A DNA stretch of 10,252 nt. Origin: Treponema sp. (GTDB lineage Bacteria; Spirochaetota; Spirochaetia; Treponematales; Breznakiellaceae). Under the pieces are notes generated by a model. The model saw only the letters and a program-made list of their open reading frames with translations. It was not told where the DNA came from and ran no database searches. The translations under genes were made by a program, and so were the position numbers. Positions 5,762 to 10,252 of the stretch are shown one piece after another. The DNA lies in NCBI GenBank assembly GCA_031274565.1, contig JAISPY010000067.1, positions 1 through 10,252 of the forward strand, read 5' to 3'. Every line of letters begins with the position of its first letter. Positions within the stretch are counted from its first letter, which is position 1.

Positions 5762-5876
5762 AACCTGCAATCTTTACTATATTTAAAGGTGAGATCCCTC
5801 GTATAAAAAAGTATAAACAAGAGCGGCGAACGAGTAGCAAAAGAGCATAACCGCGCCAAGGGGTTTATGGAGAAAG

Positions 5877-6263
5877 ATGAAAATTGAATTATTTACCTTC
5901 TGTGATTTTGCCCAGGAAAATAGCGGCAAACTGACTATCGTGGGAACCTTTGACACGATCATTTCCCGCAGCTTTCCCTGCATCCATCCCCAGTTATCGG
6001 TGGTCATCAGGATCCGGTTTGACCTTTGGGAATTTGCCAACCACAGTTTCCGGATTGAAACCCGGGACCTGGACGGGGAAACGAGCATGGATTCTATAAA
6101 CGGTAACATTGATGTCAAAGGGGTGGGCAATGCCACTGCGGTTTCTCATTTGGTGTTTACGGTTTCTAACCTGCGCTTTAAGAACAGCGGGGTCATTAAT
6201 TTTGTGTTATACCTGGATGATAAGGAAGCCGGTTCGATTCCCCTGCATGTGCGGAAAGGATAG
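5877..6263 (+). CDS. DUF6941 family protein
   Basis: This encodes a 128-residue protein. Its start MKIELFTFCDFA, followed by GKLTIVGTFDTI, then FPCIHPQLSVVIRIRF and a C-terminal end of the type L.F...G.....LY.DDKE..SIPL.VRK, matches the DUF6941 family as I remember it. Members are short, soluble, beta-rich and of unknown function. The length fits a complete member. ATG 5877 is preceded by GGAGA at 5869-5873, a slightly close but usable ribosome-binding site. There is no signal peptide or membrane segment. The gene stands alone on this strand, downstream of IS debris, and converges on the zinc-peptidase gene. It shows no sign of decay. Confidence 0.8.
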   Translation: MKIELFTFCDFAQENSGKLTIVGTFDTIISRSFPCIHPQLSVVIRIRFDLWEFANHSFRIETRDLDGETSMDSINGNIDVKGVGNATAVSHLVFTVSNLRFKNSGVINFVLYLDDKEAGSIPLHVRKG

Positions 6264-6272
6264 CCCCAGGCG

Positions 6273-6296
6273 TATGGCGGGACTTGCCCCGCCATA
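6273..6296. terminator. GC-rich hairpin between convergent genes
   Basis: TATGGCGGG (6273-6281) and CCCGCCATA (6288-6296) form a perfect 9-bp stem around a 6-base loop; CCAGG (6266-6270) and CCTGG (6302-6306) can extend it with internal mismatches. It lies 10 bases after the DUF6941 stop and 22 bases from the end of the minus-strand zinc-peptidase gene. No T-run follows on either strand, so it is not a canonical intrinsic terminator. A bidirectional terminator or mRNA 3' protective hairpin fits the position. Confidence 0.5.
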
Positions 6297-6318
6297 GGTC
6301 CCCTGGTCCCATAGGATC

Positions 6319-7002
6319 CTAGGATTTCCGATCCCGGGTAATGAGGATGAGCCTTATGAATCCCATGAGCGCGGTCAGCGCCGACGCCACATAGGTCAAT
6401 GCCGCAGCGGTGAGGACTTTCTTTACCCCAGCGAGTTCGGCTTCGGTGAGGACCCGATTATTCCGCAGGATGGCGATGGCCCGGGCGGAGGCGTCGAATT
6501 CCACCGGCAGGGTTATCACATAAAACAACACCGAAAGGCCGAAGAGGATGATCCCCAGATTGATAAGCAAGGGGAAGGAGAAGCATAGGCCTCCCAGGGC
6601 TATCCAGGGACCGATGGAAGAGCCGATGTTCGCCACCGGTACGAGGGTACTTCGCAGGACCAGGGGGCCATAGGACCGGGCATGTTGGATCGCGTGACCG
6701 GTCTCATGGGCCGCTACCCCGATGGCCGCGATGGAGGTTGCCCTATACACGGGTTGGGAAAGGCGCAGGACCTTTGCCCCGGGATCGTAATGATCCGTGA
6801 GGGCCCCCTGAATCGGCTGGATGGCCACATCTCGGATCCGGTTTACCTGCAGTAACAGACCCGCCGCCTCAGAACCGGAGATATGGCGGGCGCTGGTGAT
6901 CCGGGCATATGTTGCAAAGGTGCTTTTTACCCGGATCTGGGCGTAGAGGGAAAGGATGATGGCAGGGAGAACCAACAGCAGGTAGTAGCTATCACCGTAC
7001 AT
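6319..7002 (-). CDS. Membrane zinc metallopeptidase, YugP type (Zn_peptidase_2)
   Basis: This 227-residue membrane protein has the zinc-binding motif H99-E-T-G-H103 in AAHETGHAIQH and a downstream EFDASARAIA (residues 168-176), the position of the third ligand in this family. Hydrophobic segments lie at about 8-22, 132-165 and 198-222. Length and layout match the Zn_peptidase_2 (PF04298, YugP) family, whose substrates are not well defined. The start is well supported: GAGGAG precedes ATG by 8 bases. The gene follows the M16 protease gene with an 18-base gap and is surely co-transcribed with it, suggesting a shared envelope proteolysis role (inference). All key residues are present. The stop codon lies in the 10-base palindrome TAGGATCCTA (6312-6321). 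Confidence 0.9.
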   Translation of the reverse strand: MYGDSYYLLLVLPAIILSLYAQIRVKSTFATYARITSARHISGSEAAGLLLQVNRIRDVAIQPIQGALTDHYDPGAKVLRLSQPVYRATSIAAIGVAAHETGHAIQHARSYGPLVLRSTLVPVANIGSSIGPWIALGGLCFSFPLLINLGIILFGLSVLFYVITLPVEFDASARAIAILRNNRVLTEAELAGVKKVLTAAALTYVASALTALMGFIRLILITRDRKS

Positions 7003-7020
7003 GGCCTATGCTCCTCGAAG

Positions 7021-9909
7021 CTACGGGGTCCATCCTTCAGGATAGAGGACGACCCGAGCGGGGCCGGTTGATATGAGCCGCTGACTGATTGCCTGGACCG
7101 CTTCCGGGCGGACTCCTTCGTACAATCCGGGCCGGTTGTCTAAACGGCTGAGCGGAAGCCCATAGATAACTGCGGAATTCGCGTAACTCTGGGCGATGGA
7201 ACTATTGCTCTGGATAGATGCTTCCCAGCTCTTCTGCAAGGCTGCCACTGCCTGGTTAAAGATCCGTTCCTCCAGCGGCTCCTGAACCGTACGGACCACT
7301 TCCGCTTCAATCGCCGCGCACAGCTCTTCCACCCGCTGGGGATCGCAGCCAAAGGAGATGGCCATGCCCAATTCACCTCCGGGAGGAAGGGGAGAAAGGA
7401 ACACCGCCGCTGAAACCGAATAGACCCCCCCGAGTTTCTCCCGAATTTCTTCGGTGAGCCGTATATCCAGGTACTCCTCCAACACCGCCACCGCCGCCGC
7501 ATCCTCCTCGGTGTAGGGGAAGGGGATATACCTCCCCAGGTATACCATGCTTTGCGCTTCCTTGCCCTTGTACAGGACTTTTTCTGTTTTACCGGGCCGG
7601 ATAATGTGCGGGTCTGCCCAGGTGTTCCAGGACTTTCCCCGGGGAATAGAAGCCAGGTAGGTTTTGGTGTAGGTGCGGAGGGCCGTGAGATCCAGGTTTC
7701 CCGTAAAGACAAAGGTATAGTCTCCGGGAGTAAGCCCATCCTGAATAAAGCTCAGGGCATCATCCTGGTTTACCAGGGCCAGATGCTCCAGTTCCCGTGG
7801 GGAAAACCGGGGATGATTCCCGTACATGATTTTTTGAATCTCCTTAGAGAATACCCGCTGGGGATCTTCCTTTTCTTGGGTGAGGATCGTCCGGTACTGA
7901 TCCAGCAGGGCGTTTATTGCTTCGGTATCCATCCGGGGCTGGGTGAAACTGAGATACAGCATTTCAAAGAGGGTTTGCGTGTCCTCGGTCGTGGCGGAAC
8001 CTTGGAATCCTCGGAGAAACGGGGACGCCCAGAATGACAGGGATACCTGTTTGCCCGCAAGCTTCTTGACCAGTTCCTGCCGGGAATAGGGACCAATGCC
8101 GGAAACGCCTAACATCTCCGCGGCAAGGCGGGCGGAAGGGTCTTCCGCTTCCGGGGCGCTGACCGTTCCCCCCCGTGCCAAAGCATAGAGGAAAAGTTCA
8201 TTGTTCCGGTTCCGGGTTCCCTTGAGGATCACCTGGGCCCCATTACTGAGTTCCCAGCGTATAGCCCCGGTTTCGGGATCCGTAGATTCTGAAACGATGG
8301 CCCCCCGCGGCGGTTCTGTATCCATGAGTTCATCGCTTACCGGGTCCGCTCGGGGCCGGGGGATCCGGGCTTTCCGGGCCTGACTCACCATCTGCTTAAT
8401 CCGTTCCGGTGTGGGTATTCCCTCAGGCCCCTTGGCTTCCCCTTCCGGGGCAATCACGAATACCCAAAGATCCTCCGCGGCAAAGTAATCCTTCACCGCA
8501 GCGCTGAGGTCCTGAAGGTTTATGCCGGGAAGCAAGATGTTCACCGCTTCCAATTCCCAGGCAATAGGAGGAACCATCTCTCCCTGGAGAAAGTGGTAGG
8601 TGAAGTTCTGCACGTAGCGGCTGGATTCTTGTCGATCTTGCTCGGCGTTCAACCGGGTTAGGTAGGCAATCAAGGAACGCTTAGCCCGGTCAAGCTCGGC
8701 GTCGGTAAAGCCGTAGCGGACCATGGATTCCTTTTCCCGGAGCAGCGCCTGGAGGGTCGCTTCGGTCTTACCGGTTTTTGCTTGAGCCGTCATAATATAG
8801 TACCGGGAAGCAGCGCCAAACCGGGCCATTCCAGAGCTTGCGCCTAGGTAGGGGGTTTCGCTCTGGGAAGCGGCGTCATCAAAACGCTCGGAGAGGATCT
8901 GATCGATGAGGTAATCGACGATCCCCTCCCGGTAGTCTGCCAGGGTATTCCCCCGTGCCTTGAGGCTCCGCTTGTAGTAGAGGTTGACTAGGGTAAAGGG
9001 AAGTTCCGGGTCCGTAAAAACCGCCGCAGCTACCTCTTTTCGCGGAGGAATGAGATCATACCGGGGATGGTTTAGGGGTGTTTCCGCAGGAGACGCGGTA
9101 AAATGGGAGGCTAATGCTCCTTCAAGGGCCGCGCCGTCAAAGTCCCCTACCAGGATGAGGGCCATGTTGTCCGGACGATACCAGGTTTCATAAAACCCCT
9201 TGAGTTTCTCCGGGGGAGCCTGTTCGATAATCTCAGGGATTCCTATGGGGCTGCGATTGGCATAGGGGGAATCCTGGAAGAGGATCGGCAGTATTTGTCG
9301 GCGGATCCGTTCGGTGGCGCCCAAGCGGGAACGGTATTCTTCCATAATCACGCGCCGTTCATCATCCACATCCTTGGGATCAAAGGTGATGGCATGGGTC
9401 CAGTCGTCCAGCACCGCCAGGGCCTGAGCGGGGACCTGTTTATGGCCCGCTTCATCAAGCTCGGTGGGGACCTCAATGCCGTATACGGTTTCATCGTAGC
9501 TGGTATAGGCATTCACTTCAGGACCAAAACGCATCCCCAGGGAACGGAGATACTGGATCAGCTCTGATTCAGGGAACCGGGCGGTACCGTTGAAGGCCAT
9601 GTGCTCGATAAAATGGGCTAAGCCCTGCTCATCATCCTGTTCGAGTACTGAACCGGCGTTCACCGCGAGGGTGAGATAGGCCCGATTTTCAGGCTTGCCA
9701 TTTTCTAGAATATAGTAGCGCAACCCGTTCGGTAAGGTTCCCCTACGGACCGTCGGCATGAACGGCACCGGGTCCGTGGGAAGCCCCAAGCCGGTATAGA
9801 AGGCAGCGCCGGTTTTCCCGGCAGAAGCGCAGGAAAGGGTAGTCCCGATCACTACCAAGGATAGGAGTATCCCTCGTAGCGCCATCTTGTGGTGGTTAAG
9901 TAACTGCAT
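7021..9909 (-). CDS. M16 family zinc metalloprotease (insulinase/PqqL-like), exported
   Basis: This 962-residue protein has the full two-half M16 layout. After an N-terminal signal (residues about 9-26), LSC27 could be a relaxed spirochaetal lipobox, so it may be a lipoprotein; ordinary secretion is the alternative. RRGTLPNGLRYYILENG opens the first peptidase domain, with the inverted zinc motif H99-F-I-E102-H103. The distal ERRVIMEE (184-191) supplies the further ligand, probably E191. LKGFYETWYRPDNMALILVGDFD begins the first inactive M16_C domain. From about residue 550 (IRWELSNGAQVILK) a second half follows without HxxEH, as is normal. Such enzymes close around and cut short peptides, here probably in the periplasm. 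Neither Met1 nor Met9 (ATG at 9885-9883) has a ribosome-binding site. The gene heads the operon with the YugP-type peptidase. Confidence 0.92.
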   Translation of the reverse strand: MQLLNHHKMALRGILLSLVVIGTTLSCASAGKTGAAFYTGLGLPTDPVPFMPTVRRGTLPNGLRYYILENGKPENRAYLTLAVNAGSVLEQDDEQGLAHFIEHMAFNGTARFPESELIQYLRSLGMRFGPEVNAYTSYDETVYGIEVPTELDEAGHKQVPAQALAVLDDWTHAITFDPKDVDDERRVIMEEYRSRLGATERIRRQILPILFQDSPYANRSPIGIPEIIEQAPPEKLKGFYETWYRPDNMALILVGDFDGAALEGALASHFTASPAETPLNHPRYDLIPPRKEVAAAVFTDPELPFTLVNLYYKRSLKARGNTLADYREGIVDYLIDQILSERFDDAASQSETPYLGASSGMARFGAASRYYIMTAQAKTGKTEATLQALLREKESMVRYGFTDAELDRAKRSLIAYLTRLNAEQDRQESSRYVQNFTYHFLQGEMVPPIAWELEAVNILLPGINLQDLSAAVKDYFAAEDLWVFVIAPEGEAKGPEGIPTPERIKQMVSQARKARIPRPRADPVSDELMDTEPPRGAIVSESTDPETGAIRWELSNGAQVILKGTRNRNNELFLYALARGGTVSAPEAEDPSARLAAEMLGVSGIGPYSRQELVKKLAGKQVSLSFWASPFLRGFQGSATTEDTQTLFEMLYLSFTQPRMDTEAINALLDQYRTILTQEKEDPQRVFSKEIQKIMYGNHPRFSPRELEHLALVNQDDALSFIQDGLTPGDYTFVFTGNLDLTALRTYTKTYLASIPRGKSWNTWADPHIIRPGKTEKVLYKGKEAQSMVYLGRYIPFPYTEEDAAAVAVLEEYLDIRLTEEIREKLGGVYSVSAAVFLSPLPPGGELGMAISFGCDPQRVEELCAAIEAEVVRTVQEPLEERIFNQAVAALQKSWEASIQSNSSIAQSYANSAVIYGLPLSRLDNRPGLYEGVRPEAVQAISQRLISTGPARVVLYPEGWTP

Positions 9910-9921
9910 AGTTCTAATATA
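9910..9921 (-). promoter_or_regulatory. Weak -10 candidate for the protease operon
   Basis: On the minus strand TATATT (9921-9916) lies only 6 bases before the first ATG of the M16 gene, and no good -35 box was found. If used, the transcript would start about at that ATG, making it leaderless, or give a short leader for Met9. Confidence 0.25.
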
Positions 9922-9989
9922 GTAAATCCCGTAAAAAATAGCGAAACCCTATGAGCTTAAAATAAACGCAGCCCCTGCCTGGTTTCCCT

Positions 9990-10160
9990 CGAAGATGGTG
10001 TTGCGGGACCTACGAAAAAATACGGAGGCCCGCACCCCCACATGGCTGCGGTTACCCTACCGGCAAGCGGCTCCGCGCGGACAATGTTTTTGCGCTTATG
10101 AGGAACCGCAGATGCGCCAGGCCGGGAACCATCGACGCTCCTTTCCCTGAAGCATCTTAG
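9990..10160 (+). pseudogene. Possible transposase N-terminal debris (uncertain)
   Basis: A plus-strand frame reads YEKIRRPAPPHGCG, then YPTGKRLRADNVFALM, and ends ARPGTIDAPFPEAS before TAG 10158-10160. The pieces YPTGKRL and PGTID resemble, in the right order, the CGKRL and SPATIDRLL stretches that precede the catalytic core in IS1202/ISNCY-like transposases. There is no start codon in a sensible place and the spacing between the motifs is too short, so this would be a degraded or deleted copy. The evidence is weak; it could be chance. Confidence 0.25.
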
Positions 10161-10252
10161 GTACGCTGGGGGTATCCAAGCAAGGGTATGCTCCCCGAGA
10201 GCAGTTGGTATACTTCCTCAACCGTATTCGCATCGAGCAGGGCAGTGCGTAA
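10151..10252. other. Edge segment with two competing short frames
   Basis: The plus strand has an open run from 10151 to TAA 10250-10252 encoding LGVSKQGYAPREQLVYFLNR followed by IRIEQGSA. FLNRIRIEQ resembles the YLNRIRIEQA helix of AraC-type regulators. The minus strand is open from the edge to a stop, encoding LRTALLDANTVEEVYQLLSG and ending LGYPQRT. Both read like protein and only one can be right. Neither has a visible start, so no gene is called. Confidence 0.2.

Noticed and set aside
7140..7739. 199-codon Arg/Trp-rich minus-strand frame inside the M16 gene
   Set aside because: It is an out-of-frame shadow with a composition typical of GC-rich frame-shifted reading.
7552..8037. 161-codon plus-strand frame opposite the M16 gene
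   Set aside because: It is antisense to a well-supported protease and shows no domain or ribosome-binding site.
9961..9970. AATAAACGCA also found at 5576-5585
   Set aside because: A single 10-base match in a 10-kb window is expected by chance and the flanks differ, so it is not taken as an attachment-site pair.
9950..10252. tRNA or other structured RNA gene at the right edge
   Set aside because: No cloverleaf arms or conserved TΨC-like sequence could be found on either strand by eye.

Overview
The window looks like part of a spirochaete chromosome, most likely a Treponema of the termite-gut type (inference from gene content, not from a marker gene). The evidence is: two lipoproteins with relaxed lipoboxes and no close family, a DUF6941-type protein, a paired M16 protease and membrane zinc peptidase, a GxxExxY protein, near-identical WD40 repeats, and several decayed insertion sequences.

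Left part (1-1667): an accessory, decaying segment. A reading frame whose start resembles the C-terminal end of a formylglycine-generating-enzyme (SUMF1-like) domain runs off the left edge. It ends in an ATGA overlap with a chimeric gene: the N-terminal GxxExxY / PD-(D/E)XK-like domain joined to three 42-residue WD40 repeats. A TAG in repeat 2 interrupts that gene. Then come a short region with a very good ribosome-binding site but only a tiny frame, and the N-terminal third of an IS630-type transposase without start codon or catalytic domain.

Centre (1668-5090): a Nudix hydrolase of the ADP-ribose pyrophosphatase type, then a candidate sigma70-like promoter and two overlapping lipoprotein genes. 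The first is long, has a Pro/Glu-rich stalk and ends in a possible LamG-like domain. The second is shorter and starts inside the first.

Repeat and IS zone (5091-5876): a 184-bp imperfect palindrome beginning 5 bp after the second lipoprotein gene, directly followed by a frameshifted piece of a DDE transposase (IS1202/ISNCY-like). A 133-bp AT-rich segment bounded by 11-bp inverted repeats adjoins the point where transposase similarity stops.

Right part (5877-9909): ordinary-looking genes. A DUF6941 protein on the plus strand converges on a minus-strand operon of an M16 metalloprotease followed by a YugP-type zinc metallopeptidase, with a 9-bp GC-rich hairpin in the convergent gap. The last 340 bases (9910-10252) hold a weak promoter candidate and uncertain gene debris.

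No complete, clearly new system is visible. The best candidates for a second look are the GxxExxY-WD40 chimera, with repeat variation confined to a few positions, and the 184-bp palindrome lying between a lipoprotein operon and an IS remnant.
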